Source: Hyalangium versicolor
GTDB taxonomy: Bacteria > Myxococcota > Myxococcia > Myxococcales > Myxococcaceae
Assembly: GCF_020103695.1 (NCBI RefSeq)
Contig: NZ_JAHXBF010000053.1
Span: 1-44,734 of the forward strand
Reading direction: 5' to 3'
Length of the DNA: 44,734 nt
Position 1 is the stretch's first letter. Every line of letters starts with the position of its first letter. Positions 27,858 through 36,307 of this stretch are shown piece after piece. The notes under the pieces were generated by a model. The model saw nothing but the letters and a program-made list of their open reading frames with translations. It was not told the origin of the DNA and made no database searches. The position numbers and the translations under genes are program-made.

Positions 27858-28576
27858 CGCCACCTCCGCGCCTCGAGCACCCGCGTGGCTCCGAAGAGCG
27901 CCGCGTAGGTGAGCACGAGGTAGTAGGCCACGTCTCGCAGGTGCACCAGACCCGCCTGGAACGGCGGGAAGTGCTGGTTCCACAGCGACATGGCGCTGAA
28001 TACATTGGCCAGCGGCTGCTCGGCGATGCGCGCCACCAGCCAGCAGAGGATGAGCGCCACCAGCATCACCGCCGTGAGGATGGCCGCCATCACCTGGTTG
28101 CGCGCCAGCGCCGAGCCGAACGTCCCCACCGCTAGCGACGCGCTCCCCAGCAGCAGCAGCCCCAGGTAGCCCGCGAAGATATGCCCCACGGACACCTTGC
28201 CGTGCACCAGGATGAGCAGCGGCATGTACAGCGTGCACGCCAGGTACAACGCCAGGAAGATCAGCCCCGCAAGGTACTTGCCCAGGACGATGTCCCTGTC
28301 CCGCAGCGGAGAGGAGTACAGCAGCGACAGCGTGCCCGCCTGACGCTCCTCGGCCAGCAGGCGCATGGAGATGAACACCGAGGCGACGATGGTGAAGCCG
28401 CTCGAGTAGTAGAAGAAGTTGGACAACACCGTCGCGGAGCGTTCGGCCGCCTTGCCCAGCGCGAACGCGTTGAAGAACAGCCCGTTCAACGCGAGGATCG
28501 CCGCGAGGATGATGTAGCCGCTCAGCGTGCGCAGGTAGCCCGCGAGCTCGCGGCGGGCAATCAGCAGCGCCTTCAC
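27854..28576 (-). CDS. gldF: ABC-2 type permease (GldF-like)
   Basis: A 240-residue integral membrane protein with six hydrophobic segments. The segment between TM2 and TM3 (ISMRLLAEERQAGTLSLLYS) is the conserved cytoplasmic motif of ABC-2/Gld permeases that contacts the ATPase. It starts with an ATG that overlaps the ATPase stop and ends overlapping the GldG-like start. It forms the membrane channel or mechanical unit of the transporter. Confidence 0.88.
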   Translation of the reverse strand: MKALLIARRELAGYLRTLSGYIILAAILALNGLFFNAFALGKAAERSATVLSNFFYYSSGFTIVASVFISMRLLAEERQAGTLSLLYSSPLRDRDIVLGKYLAGLIFLALYLACTLYMPLLILVHGKVSVGHIFAGYLGLLLLGSASLAVGTFGSALARNQVMAAILTAVMLVALILCWLVARIAEQPLANVFSAMSLWNQHFPPFQAGLVHLRDVAYYLVLTYAALFGATRVLEARRWR

Positions 28577-29520
28577 GATGCCACCTCCGGGGCCCTGGCC
28601 CCTGCTCCACTGGTCTGCGTCAGCCGCAAGAAGATGGACTCCAGCCGCTGCGCGCCCCGGTCCAGCCGCAGCAACTCCAGCCCCGCTCCCACCACCGCCT
28701 GCGCCACCCGAGGCCTCAGCTCCGGCGAGGCCTCCACATGCAGGCCCACCACGCCGTTGTCCTCGTACGCCACGCTCACCGGCCCCACGCCCTCCAGCGC
28801 CGCCACCGCCTTGGCCTTCTCCCCGCGAACCTCCACCTCGATGGAGCCGCCGCCCAGCTTGCGCGCCAGCTCCTCCTCCGCCCCCTGCGCCACCAGTTGC
28901 CCGTTGTGGACGATGAGCAACCGGTCACACGTCTCGCTGATCTCCGGAAGGATGTGGCTGGAGACCAGCACCGTGTGCGTGCCCTTCAGGTTGCGGATCA
29001 GCTCGCGCATGCCGCGGATCTGCGCCGGATCCAACCCGCTGGTGGGCTCGTCCAAAATGAGGAAGGCGGGCCGGTGCACCAGCGCCTGCGCCACCCCCAC
29101 GCGCTGCCGGTAGCCATGGCTGAGAGTGGAGATCAGCGCCCCGTCTACCTCGCGCAGCGCCGTCTTCTCCTCCGCCTCGGTGACGCGAGCACGCGTCTCG
29201 TTCGGCGGAACCCCGCGCAGCTGAGCGACGAACGCGAGGTACTCCCCCACGGTCATCTCGTCATAGAGCGGCGGCGTGTCCGGCAGGAATCCGATCCGCT
29301 TGCGCACCTCATGGGGATCGCGCACAGCGTCGTACCCATCGATGACGACGCGTCCCGAGGTGGGCAGAAGCACACACCCAAGGATCTTCAGCGTCGTCGT
29401 CTTCCCCGCCCCGTTGAGGCCGAGGAAGCCGATCACCTCGCCCTTGCTGATGGTGAAGGCGAGGTCTCGAATCGCCACATGCTCGCCGTAGTACTTCGTG
29501 AGCCCTTCGACCTGGATCAT
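28573..29520 (-). CDS. gldA: ABC transporter ATPase (GldA-like)
   Basis: A 315-residue ATPase. Walker A GLNGAGKTTTLK near 35, Q-loop region, signature TLSHGYRQRVGVAQAL, Walker B LILDEPTSGLDP and the switch His in LVSSHILPE are all present. The last 90 residues form a C-terminal regulatory domain. It is first in the operon and is served by a clear promoter 35-60 bases upstream. It powers the GldF/GldG-like membrane components. Confidence 0.92.
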   Translation of the reverse strand: MIQVEGLTKYYGEHVAIRDLAFTISKGEVIGFLGLNGAGKTTTLKILGCVLLPTSGRVVIDGYDAVRDPHEVRKRIGFLPDTPPLYDEMTVGEYLAFVAQLRGVPPNETRARVTEAEEKTALREVDGALISTLSHGYRQRVGVAQALVHRPAFLILDEPTSGLDPAQIRGMRELIRNLKGTHTVLVSSHILPEISETCDRLLIVHNGQLVAQGAEEELARKLGGGSIEVEVRGEKAKAVAALEGVGPVSVAYEDNGVVGLHVEASPELRPRVAQAVVGAGLELLRLDRGAQRLESIFLRLTQTSGAGARAPEVAS

Positions 29521-29554
29521 CCGGGACCCTCTGTACCCGCCAAAAAAGCGCGTC

Positions 29555-29583
29555 TTAATTCAAGCAGCGGTGAGAATTGTCAA
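29555..29583 (-). promoter_or_regulatory. Sigma-70-type promoter of the Gld operon
   Basis: On the minus strand TTGACA (29583-29578) is a perfect -35, and AATTAA (29560-29555) follows after 17 bases as a fair -10. The initiation site would lie about 25-30 bases before the ATPase ATG at 29520. The -35 overlaps the stop codon of the preceding TIGR01777 gene, so the operon has its own promoter. Confidence 0.7.
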
Positions 29584-31010
29584 GGTTGTTCGGGAGCGGG
29601 GCCGTGCGTGAACTGGAGCCCCTGCGTCGTGCGCCCCAAGGTGAAGCGCAGCGCGGATTCCAGCTCCGGGAGCATGAAGGGGTAGCCGTGGCGCTCGGCG
29701 AGCTCGGGGCTGACATGGGCGCCCGTCAGCAGCGTCTCCTTGCCCATCTCCCCGAAGAGCGCACGCACCGCCGCCGCCGGGAGCGGGAACACCGCCGGCC
29801 GGGAGAGCACCCGCCCCAGCGTCCGCGCGAAGTCCCCCTGGCGCACCGCCTGGGGCGACACCCCGTTCACAGGCCCCCGGAGCTCCGGGGTGAAAAGGGC
29901 GAAGTGGGTCAGGCCCACCACGTCCTCCAGCGCAATCCAGCTCATCCACTGCTGACCGCCTCCTACCGGGCCTCCACCGCCCATGAGAAAGGGCGGCACC
30001 ATCTTCGCCAGCGCGCCTCCGCGCGCGTCCAGCACGACACCGGTGCGCAGGTGAACAACGCGGATGCCCGCTTCTTCCGCAGCCGCCGTCGCCGCCTCCC
30101 ATTCGAGGCACACACTGGCCAGGAAACCCTCGCCCGGGGCGCTCACCTCCGTCAGCAACTCGTCGCCCCGGTTGCCGTAGAAGCCGGTGCCCGTGAGGCA
30201 CACCAGCACCTTCGGCTTCTTCTGGAGACGGGCCAGGCCCTCGCACAGCACCCGGGTGCCCTCGGTCCGGCTGCGGAGGATGGATTCCTTGGCCTGGGGC
30301 GTCCACCGCTGGGCCACGTTCTCGCCCGCAAGGTGCACCACCGCGTCCACGCCCTCCAAGGCCGCCACGTCGAGCTCGCCCTTGGCGGGGTTCCACGCCA
30401 CGTCTCCGCGCTCGGCGTTCGGGCGGCCTCGCACCAGCCGCCGCACCCGGTGCCCACCCGTGGTGAGGAAGGGAACCAGCGCACCGCCAATCAGCCCCGT
30501 GGAGCCCGTCACCGCCACCGTGAGCGGCCCCTGCCCGGAGAAGGCCGCGTGCCGCCGGAGATCCTCTCGCGTCACCGCGTGCCGGTACGCGAACATCCGC
30601 TCCAGCTTGCGCCGGATGATGCCGCCCCCGAAGGCCCGGCCCGCCACCCCCATCGGCGGCGTGTACACCACCTCGTCCTCCAGCACGGAGGACGAGGGGG
30701 GCTCGGGCCAGAACCGGTGGGTGTGCACCCAGCGCGCGAAGGGCCCGGACACCTGCTCGTCCTGGAAGAGCGAGCCCTCGATATATTTGGTGTGCCGTGC
30801 CTCCCACCTGGGCGCAACAGGCCCGATGCGTGTGCGCAGCACCAGCCGGGCGCCCTCACGGATGCCGTCGCCACTGCGCTCCAGCACCTCCACGGACTCC
30901 CAGGGGGGCGCCAGCCGCTCGAAGGCCCCTTCGCGGGCATGCCAGGCGAACAGCTCCGACGCCGCGACTGGCATCCGGCTGCGAGCGTCGAACATCAACG
31001 ACTTGCCCAT
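29580..31010 (-). CDS. TIGR01777 family NAD-binding epimerase fused to SRPBCC domain
   Basis: A 476-residue protein. The first 150 residues form an SRPBCC/START-like ligand-binding fold (FDARSRMPVAASELFAWHAR). The rest is an extended short-chain dehydrogenase with VAVTGSTGLIGGAL (Rossmann loop near 170), VVHLAGENVAQR, GTGFYGNRGDE and the C-terminal DUF1731-type ending (LPELESALRF). Proteins of this kind occur widely and their substrate is not established. The ATG at 31010 has GGGAGGGG upstream; the open frame to 31487 is a shadow of the opposite Sua5 gene. It is divergent from that gene with 33 bases between starts. Confidence 0.88.
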   Translation of the reverse strand: MGKSLMFDARSRMPVAASELFAWHAREGAFERLAPPWESVEVLERSGDGIREGARLVLRTRIGPVAPRWEARHTKYIEGSLFQDEQVSGPFARWVHTHRFWPEPPSSSVLEDEVVYTPPMGVAGRAFGGGIIRRKLERMFAYRHAVTREDLRRHAAFSGQGPLTVAVTGSTGLIGGALVPFLTTGGHRVRRLVRGRPNAERGDVAWNPAKGELDVAALEGVDAVVHLAGENVAQRWTPQAKESILRSRTEGTRVLCEGLARLQKKPKVLVCLTGTGFYGNRGDELLTEVSAPGEGFLASVCLEWEAATAAAEEAGIRVVHLRTGVVLDARGGALAKMVPPFLMGGGGPVGGGQQWMSWIALEDVVGLTHFALFTPELRGPVNGVSPQAVRQGDFARTLGRVLSRPAVFPLPAAAVRALFGEMGKETLLTGAHVSPELAERHGYPFMLPELESALRFTLGRTTQGLQFTHGPAPEQP

Positions 31011-31043
31011 GACCCCTCCCGGCCGCGACAGTGCAGGACGCGC

Positions 31044-32015
31044 ATGCTTACTCCGGAGCTTCTGAATCGCGCAGTGGAAATCCTCCAGCGGGGCGGAGTC
31101 GTCGCCCTGCCCACCGAGACGGTGTATGGCCTGGCCGCCAACGCCGAGGACGAGCTGGCCGTGCGCCGCGTCTTCGCCATCAAGGGCCGCCCCGCCACCC
31201 ACCCGCTCATCGTCCACCTCGCGGGCGTCGAGGCCCTGCCCGACTGGGCCAGCTACATCCCCGAGCAGGCCCGGCGCCTGGCCGAGGCCTTCTGGCCCGG
31301 TCCACTCACCCTCGTGCTCCCGCGCACGCCCCGCGCCACGGATGCCGTCACCGGTGGCCAGGACACCGTCGCGCTCCGGGTCCCCTCCCACCCGGTGGCC
31401 CTCGCCGTGCTCCGAGCCCTTGGGGGCGGACTGGCTGCACCCAGCGCCAACCGCTTCGGCCGCGTCAGCCCCACCACCGCCGAGCATGTGCGCCAGGATC
31501 TCGGCAGCGAGGTGGACCTCATCCTCGACGGCGGCCCGTGCACGGTGGGGGTCGAGTCCACCATCGTGGATCTCAGCTCCGGCCCTCCCACCATCCTCCG
31601 GCCGGGAGGCCTGGCGGCCGAGGAACTCGAACGCGTCCTGGGATGCCCCGTCCCGGTACGCACTGCGTCAACGGTGCGGGTCTCCGGCAGTTTGGCCTCC
31701 CACTATGCCCCTCGGGTGGGCGTGGTGCTCGTGGAGCCCTCCGAGGCCATTCCCCGCGCCGAGGCCCTGCGGAGCCAGGGGCTCCGGGTGGGCGTGCTCG
31801 GTCCGGTCAACCTCACCCTCCCTAGGGATCTCCCCCGTTTCGACATCCCCGAGGATCCGGCCGGCGCCGCGCGCCTCCTCTATCTGCGCCTGCGCGAGGC
31901 GGACGAGGCGGGGCTGGACATGCTCATTGCGTGCCTGCCTCCGGCCCAGGGTTTGGGGATGGCGGTAAGGGATCGCCTCGCCCGTGCCGCGGCACCACGG
32001 CCCCCGGAAGCTTGA
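31044..32015 (+). CDS. Sua5-type L-threonylcarbamoyladenylate synthase
   Basis: A 323-residue two-domain enzyme that makes threonylcarbamoyl-AMP for the t6A37 modification of ANN-decoding tRNAs. The YrdC domain (1-200) shows GGVVALPTETVYGLAA, FAIKGRPATHPL and SANRFGRVSPTTAEHV with the ATP/threonine-binding residues. A Sua5 C-terminal domain follows (SLASHYAPRVGVVL). It has no leader. The length fits the long Sua5 type rather than short TsaC. It is followed 56 bases later by a lipoprotein gene on the same strand. Confidence 0.92.
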   Translation: MLTPELLNRAVEILQRGGVVALPTETVYGLAANAEDELAVRRVFAIKGRPATHPLIVHLAGVEALPDWASYIPEQARRLAEAFWPGPLTLVLPRTPRATDAVTGGQDTVALRVPSHPVALAVLRALGGGLAAPSANRFGRVSPTTAEHVRQDLGSEVDLILDGGPCTVGVESTIVDLSSGPPTILRPGGLAAEELERVLGCPVPVRTASTVRVSGSLASHYAPRVGVVLVEPSEAIPRAEALRSQGLRVGVLGPVNLTLPRDLPRFDIPEDPAGAARLLYLRLREADEAGLDMLIACLPPAQGLGMAVRDRLARAAAPRPPEA

Positions 32016-32071
32016 TGCGCCGCCCACTCTCCGATATCCCGCCTCTGCCTGCTCGTAAGGAGCGTATCGCC

Positions 32072-33007
32072 GTGACGCGACGTCTGATCAGCCTCCTCCT
32101 CGCCCTGGGCGCCCTGGCCGCCTGCAACGACAAGCCGCCCGGACAGCTCGAGCCCATTCCCCGCCCCACCGACTACAAGGAGCCGGCCAAGACCGATGCG
32201 CCCAAGCCCACGGGCGCCGCGCCGACGGATCCCAACAAGGTGACGCTGCGCTGGAACCTGGCCAAGGGCACTCCCGTGGCCTATCGCCTGGACGGGACTC
32301 CCGAGGCAGCCACCTTCTATGTCCTCCAGCGTCCTGATCAGGGAGACCTGACCCTGCGGATGGCCACGAAGGGCTCCAAGCCCACCCAGGATCAAGGCAC
32401 CCTCAGCGAGCGCGGCTTCATCCTGGATGGGCTGGGCGCCTCGGATCGCAACGTGGCCACGCTGGTGCTGGAGTTGCCCAAGCAGGCTGTGAGCGTGGGG
32501 GACTCCTGGTCGCTGGGCACCACGCTGGTGGACGCCGAGAACCTGGGGCGGAACTTCGTGCAGAAGAAGGCGGAGCGGCACAACACGGTGAAGCTCGCCT
32601 CGATCACCCCCGAGGGAGACGATCGCGTCGCGACGCTCGAGTACGATCTGCTCGAGCGCATCAGTGGCATCCTCCCGCCTGGCAACTCGGAGCCCCCGGC
32701 GGACGCCGCGGAGACGTCTCCCCTCAAGCCCGAGAAGGACAAGGGCAAGGGTAAGGGCAAGGGCAAGGAACCGGGGAAGGACCATCCCGCCAATGCCGAG
32801 CGGAACGTCACCACCGAGGTGACGTTCACCGGGCGGGGCGAGTTCCTGGTGAAGGCGGGCCGCTGGCGCTCCTGGGAGGGCACCCTCAGCTCGAAGACGG
32901 AGGGCTTCACCCCGGCATCCCCGGACAAGAACCCGACGCAGGTTCCGCCCGGAGCGCTCAAGCTGAAGCTCACCTCGCTGGACTCGGCTCCCGCGGAGCT
33001 GCAGTAG
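32072..33007 (+). CDS. Hypothetical lipoprotein with Lys/Gly-rich linker
   Basis: A 311-residue protein with leader and lipobox (LLLALGALAAC, Cys17). The GTG start has a good AAGGAG site. The body has beta-rich stretches (RWNLAKGTPVAYRLDG) and, near residues 225-245, a repetitive KGKGKGKGKEPGKD linker. I recognise no family. It is probably a periplasmic or outer-membrane lipoprotein. Its last 38 bases overlap the 3' end of the convergent ferrochelatase gene. Confidence 0.75.
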   Translation: MTRRLISLLLALGALAACNDKPPGQLEPIPRPTDYKEPAKTDAPKPTGAAPTDPNKVTLRWNLAKGTPVAYRLDGTPEAATFYVLQRPDQGDLTLRMATKGSKPTQDQGTLSERGFILDGLGASDRNVATLVLELPKQAVSVGDSWSLGTTLVDAENLGRNFVQKKAERHNTVKLASITPEGDDRVATLEYDLLERISGILPPGNSEPPADAAETSPLKPEKDKGKGKGKGKEPGKDHPANAERNVTTEVTFTGRGEFLVKAGRWRSWEGTLSSKTEGFTPASPDKNPTQVPPGALKLKLTSLDSAPAELQ

Positions 33008-34067
33008 CCCGAGGCGAAGCAGTCGCGGCCGCGCCGGCTCCGTCCGCCTCTCTCACGAGGCGGACCACGGCGTCCACCCACGCCGGGTGGGCGTTCAGAG
33101 AGGGCACGAGCGTCAGCGACTCGCCGCCGCATGCGAGGAACTGTTCCCGCGCGCGCAGGCCCACCTCCTCCAGCGTCTCCAGGCAGTCGGCGACGAAGGC
33201 CGGGCACATCACCGCCAGCCGCTTCACGCCCCGCTGCGCCAGCTCCGGCAGCACCCAATCCGTGTACGGCTTGATCCACGGCGTGCGGCCCAGGCGCGAC
33301 TGGAAGGAGATGGTGTAGCCCTCCGGGGACAGCCCCAGCCGCGAGGCCAGCCCGCGCGTGGTGGCGAAGCACTGCGCCCGGTAGCAGTGGCGGTTGACGT
33401 CCGTGAGCACGTCGCAGCAGCTGGCGCTGGACAGGCAGTGCTGGCCGGACGGATCGCTCTTGCGCATGTGGCGCTCGGGCAGCCCGTGGTAGCTGAAGAG
33501 GACGTGGTCCGCGCGCGCCTCGGCGATGACGGGCCGGGCCACCTCCGCGAACGCGTCCAGGAAGCCCGGGTGATCGTGGAACGCTGGCACCACGCGCACG
33601 GGAGCCACATCCCACGCCTCGGCCAGCACCTCGTAGGCCCGCGCCAGGGTGGAGGCGGACGAGGACGCGGCCTCCTGGGGATACAGGGGCATGACGATGA
33701 ACTCGTCCACCCCACGCGCCCGGAGCTTCTGCACCGCGCTCGGCAGCGACGGGTTGCCGTAGCGCATGGCCAGCTCCACCTCGTACTCGCCCTGGAAGCG
33801 CTGGGCCACGGCGGCCGCGAGCTGCTGGCTGTGCACCAACAGGGGCGAGCCCGCTTCCGTCCAGACCTTCCGATAGGCCTCAGCGCTCTTTGCCGGCCGC
33901 ACGGGGAGGATGATGAGGTTGAGCAGCAACCAGCGCCCCACGGGGTGGATGTCCAGCACGCGCGGATCGCTCAGGAACTCGCGCAGGTAGCGGCGTACGG
34001 GGCCGGATTGCGGCGCATCGGGCGTGCCCAGGTTGACGAGCAACAACCCCTTCTTCGGAGTGGGCAT
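32970..34067 (-). CDS. hemH: Ferrochelatase, [2Fe-2S] type
   Basis: A 365-residue enzyme inserting Fe2+ into protoporphyrin IX, the last step of haem synthesis. Motifs: LLVNLGTPDAP at the start, VMPLYPQEAASSSASTLA, FSYHGLPERH with the metal-binding His near 195, and FVADCLETLEEV with the catalytic Glu. A four-cysteine region (CLSSASCCDV then HCYRAQC) fits the [2Fe-2S] ferrochelatases described from Myxococcus and Caulobacter. The C-terminal 30 residues are Ala/Arg-rich and overlap the opposite lipoprotein gene. It lies five bases downstream of apaG in one operon. Confidence 0.95.
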   Translation of the reverse strand: MPTPKKGLLLVNLGTPDAPQSGPVRRYLREFLSDPRVLDIHPVGRWLLLNLIILPVRPAKSAEAYRKVWTEAGSPLLVHSQQLAAAVAQRFQGEYEVELAMRYGNPSLPSAVQKLRARGVDEFIVMPLYPQEAASSSASTLARAYEVLAEAWDVAPVRVVPAFHDHPGFLDAFAEVARPVIAEARADHVLFSYHGLPERHMRKSDPSGQHCLSSASCCDVLTDVNRHCYRAQCFATTRGLASRLGLSPEGYTISFQSRLGRTPWIKPYTDWVLPELAQRGVKRLAVMCPAFVADCLETLEEVGLRAREQFLACGGESLTLVPSLNAHPAWVDAVVRLVREADGAGAAATASPRATAAPREPSPAR

Positions 34068-34072
34068 GGGCC

Positions 34073-34456
34073 TCAGTGCAGCGCGTTGGGCAGGGTGAGG
34101 GCGAACTCACCGATACGGGCCTCGAACTGCTGCCCGTTGGGCCGGACCATCTGGTAGCTGCCTCGCATGGAGCCGAACGGGGTGCGGAGCATGGCCCAGC
34201 TCGTGTACTCGAAGCGCTCGCCGGGCCCCAGCCTCGGCTGCTTGCCCACCACGCCTTCGCCCTTCACTTCTTCCACTCGCCCATTGGCATCCGTGATGAC
34301 CCAGTGACGGCTGCGCAGTTGCGCCGGCTGGGTGCCCACGTTGGAAATCTCCACCGTGTACATGAACGCGAAGTGCCCGGACTCCGGGGCACTTCGCTCA
34401 GGCCAGAAGGCGGGCTTCACCGTGATGCGGATGCCCTCGGTGGTTGTCGTGGACAT
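34073..34456 (-). CDS. apaG: ApaG family protein
   Basis: A 127-residue single-domain immunoglobulin-like protein. The ApaG signature is present: FMYTVEISNVGTQPAQLRSR, HWVITDANGRVEEVKGEGVVG and the C-terminal GSMRGSYQMV. ApaG has been linked to magnesium/cobalt handling and to Ap4A metabolism, and its true role is unclear. The ATG at 34456 begins the family domain; the frame upstream is not family sequence. It shares an operon with hemH. Confidence 0.9.
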   Translation of the reverse strand: MSTTTTEGIRITVKPAFWPERSAPESGHFAFMYTVEISNVGTQPAQLRSRHWVITDANGRVEEVKGEGVVGKQPRLGPGERFEYTSWAMLRTPFGSMRGSYQMVRPNGQQFEARIGEFALTLPNALH

Positions 34457-34620
34457 GCTCCCCACAATTGGCCGGGTTCTGCCCGGGTTGCAAGGAAAAC
34501 ACCTGGGGGGCGGTCGCTCCCCCGAGGTCCAGGCAGGTTGAACGCGGCGAGCCGGGGTTCTCCCCTTCCCGGGAGGCCATGCGGGCGAGTCAGCACCCGG
34601 TGCGCCCGAGGGACACCTGG

Positions 34621-34646
34621 CTTCCGCAGCATGGACGCTGCGGAAG
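34621..34646 (+). promoter_or_regulatory. 10-bp perfect inverted repeat upstream of cassette A
   Basis: CTTCCGCAGC and GCTGCGGAAG are perfect inverted arms with a six-base spacer, 41 bases before the lipoprotein ATG. The right arm and following bases (GACGCTGCGSAAGCCGC..CTGGTARCGTCG) recur upstream of cassettes B and C, where the left arm is not conserved. It probably holds the promoter or operator of the cassette. The remainder of 34457-34686 shows no gene. Confidence 0.5.
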
Positions 34647-34686
34647 CCGCACTGGTAGCGTCGCTGCTCCTTCACGGGAGGGACTG

Positions 34687-34899
34687 ATGCGATGGCTCCA
34701 GGTGGCGGCAGGAACCCTTGCGGCGCTGTCGCTGACCGGCTGTCCCTCGGAGTTCGGCAAGGACGGCCGCGTCAACAGGGCCACCAAGAAGGACATGCTC
34801 GAACTCGTTCGCCACCACTGCGACAAGGATGAGTACGAGCGATACTGCGGTGGCTACAAAAAGGACACTCAGATGTGCCGCGACCACTGTGGAGAGTGA
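34687..34899 (+). CDS. Cassette A small Cys4 lipoprotein
   Basis: A 70-residue lipoprotein. The leader ends in the lipobox LSLTGC, followed by PSEFGKDGRV, which is shared with the two paralogues at 36098 and 41117. After that come only charged residues and four cysteines in the spacing C-x8-C-x9-C-x3-C, suggesting a small disulfide knot. The ATG has ACGGGAGGGAC upstream. Its stop overlaps the GTG of the next gene by two bases (GTGA), so the two are made together. No known family. Confidence 0.75.
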   Translation: MRWLQVAAGTLAALSLTGCPSEFGKDGRVNRATKKDMLELVRHHCDKDEYERYCGGYKKDTQMCRDHCGE

Positions 34900-35777
34900 T
34901 CGTGCGGGTGGCCCTTGCCGTGCTTGCGGGTGTGCTGCTGCTGCTGCCGGTCTTCGTGCTGCTGAGCGGTGCTCTGCATCCTGCGGTACCCCAAGAGAGC
35001 CTCGGGGGGAGACGCATCAGCCCAGTGCTGGATACAGAATCAGCGTTGCGCCTGAGCACGTACCACCGCACCTGCGGCCCCAACAAGCCATGTGATCCTC
35101 CGCTGGGCTGTGTTTGGGACACACGAATCTTCAAGCACTACTGCACCGACAGTCTCTGCACGACCGACGCACAATGTCCGGAAGGACAGGTCTGCCAGGC
35201 CATTGCCACGGATAATGACGGTCCACTGGTGAGGTTTTGCATTGCCAGGGGGCAGCGAGAGGAAAAGGAGCGCTGCCTCGCCCTGACGCTGGACCAGGCC
35301 TCCGCCTGCAAAGCCGGGTTGCTATGCGGTGGACACGGGGGGTGGTGCGCACGACCGTGCCAGAAGGGAGCCGCAGTTGCCTGTGACGAGAATTTCTTCT
35401 GCGCCGACACCATTCCAGAGCCAGTATGTCTACCCACATGTGAAGCGAGCGGTTGCCCAGCGGAACAGTCCTGCATTCGGGACGAAGAAGGCGCCTCCGC
35501 CTGCGTGCGAGTGTACGGCGCCAATTGCCAGCAGACGCCCTGCCCAGACACTCAGGTATGCGGCGTGCGCTATAACCATTCGCGTCCAGGATACGTGTGG
35601 ATGGAGTGTGTCGAGCGGTGTGGAGAGGGTTCCCCTCCTTGCGCGGCTGGGAGGATTTGTGACGGGGGGGAGTGCAGAACCGCCTGCTCCCCCGAGCTCC
35701 CGCATGTATGCGGCGAAGGTTATCACTGCGCTCAGCTCGCATCAGAGGGGCCCTATACATGCGAGCCCAACTTCTAA
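34896..35777 (+). CDS. Cassette A 32-cysteine membrane-anchored protein
   Basis: A 293-residue protein. An N-terminal hydrophobic anchor (VALAVLAGVLLLLPVFVLLSG) is followed by a secreted domain with 32 cysteines, enough for 16 disulfides. Shared motifs with paralogues B and C include CDPPLGC, YCTDS, AQCPEGQVC, DGPLVR, CARPC, PEPVCLPTCE and NCQQTPC. The pattern resembles cysteine-rich extracellular modules (the Dickkopf N-terminal domain has a similar look), but no family assignment is secure. The GTG start at 34896 gives the same length as B and C, which supports it. Probably acts in the periplasm or at the surface. Confidence 0.75.
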   Translation: MIVRVALAVLAGVLLLLPVFVLLSGALHPAVPQESLGGRRISPVLDTESALRLSTYHRTCGPNKPCDPPLGCVWDTRIFKHYCTDSLCTTDAQCPEGQVCQAIATDNDGPLVRFCIARGQREEKERCLALTLDQASACKAGLLCGGHGGWCARPCQKGAAVACDENFFCADTIPEPVCLPTCEASGCPAEQSCIRDEEGASACVRVYGANCQQTPCPDTQVCGVRYNHSRPGYVWMECVERCGEGSPPCAAGRICDGGECRTACSPELPHVCGEGYHCAQLASEGPYTCEPNF

Positions 35778-35807
35778 CCGCTGTGCCATCGAATGCCGCA
35801 GCCCCGC

Positions 35808-36008
35808 CTACGTCTCGGCGCGGAGCGCATCCAGCAGCGCCTCGTACTCTTCGTGGCACTCGGGGCAGTCCTGCAGGTGGTGCTCCACCAGACGGAGCGC
35901 CTCCGGCACCTCATGCCCCACGAGCTGCCGCTCGGCGTAGTCCACCACCTGAGCCAGGCAATCGTCACAGCCGATCTCGACGTCGCGGGTTTCTACCACC
36001 AGCATCAA
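35808..36008 (-). pseudogene. Truncated second copy of the anti-sigma gene
   Basis: 66 codons identical or nearly so to the C-terminal 62 residues of the anti-sigma protein at 37201-37452 (VETRDVEIGCDDCLAQV to LLDALRAET), including the HHLQDCPECH zinc site. Bases 35811-35993 and 37203-37386 differ at about nine positions by eye. The N-terminal 18-20 codons are missing, and the identity stops abruptly at VETRDVE. A TTG/ATG at 36008/36005 could still start a zinc-finger peptide. It marks the edge of a duplication that also carried cassette A or B. Confidence 0.75.
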
Positions 36009-36034
36009 GCCCGCTCGTTTGTGGCTTCCTGCGT

Positions 36035-36097
36035 GCCGTGGCGTAGACGCTGCGCAAGCCGCGCTGGTAACGTCGAATGTCCCTCGTGGGAGGACTC
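36035..36097 (+). promoter_or_regulatory. Leader of cassette B, shared with cassette C
   Basis: From GCCGTGGCGTAGACGC the sequence runs through CTGCGCAAGCC, CGCTGGTAACGTCG and a GGGAGGACTC ribosome binding site to the ATG. It matches 41054-41116 before cassette C at all but two positions and resembles the region before cassette A. Such conservation in non-coding sequence argues for a shared promoter. CGTCG could be an ECF-type -10, but no GGAAC-type -35 sits at the usual distance. Confidence 0.55.
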
Positions 36098-36307
36098 ATG
36101 CGGTGGTTCCTATTAGGAGCAGTGGTCCTTTCAGTCCTGGTACTGAGCGGCTGCCCCTCGGAGTTCGGCAAGGACGGCCGCGTGGGCAAGGCCGTCCACC
36201 AGGATGCGCAAAATCAACTTGGCATCAGGCGCTGCTCGGATGCGTACAAGAAAGAAGTGTGCGAGGGACCCAGCAAGGATCCTGAGAAATGTAGGAAGTG
36301 CCCGTAA
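36098..36307 (+). CDS. Cassette B small Cys4 lipoprotein
   Basis: A 69-residue lipoprotein with lipobox VLVLSGC then PSEFGKDGRVGKA. The four downstream cysteines follow C-x8-C-x9-C-x2-C. The first 32 codons are nearly identical in DNA to cassette C; the rest diverges sharply. The ATG has GGGAGGACTC upstream. The stop TAA shares its last base with the ATG of the cysteine-rich gene (TAATG). Confidence 0.75.
   Translation: MRWFLLGAVVLSVLVLSGCPSEFGKDGRVGKAVHQDAQNQLGIRRCSDAYKKEVCEGPSKDPEKCRKCP

Noticed and set aside
26136..27908. Long plus-strand open frame opposite the GldG-like gene
   Set aside because: Arg/His/Gln-rich composition with no domain; the minus strand carries the recognisable GldG sequence.
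27858..28610. N-terminal extension of the GldG-like frame up to 28610
   Set aside because: It covers the permease gene in another phase and is Arg/Gly/Ala-rich nonsense; the ATG at 27857 is coupled to the permease stop.
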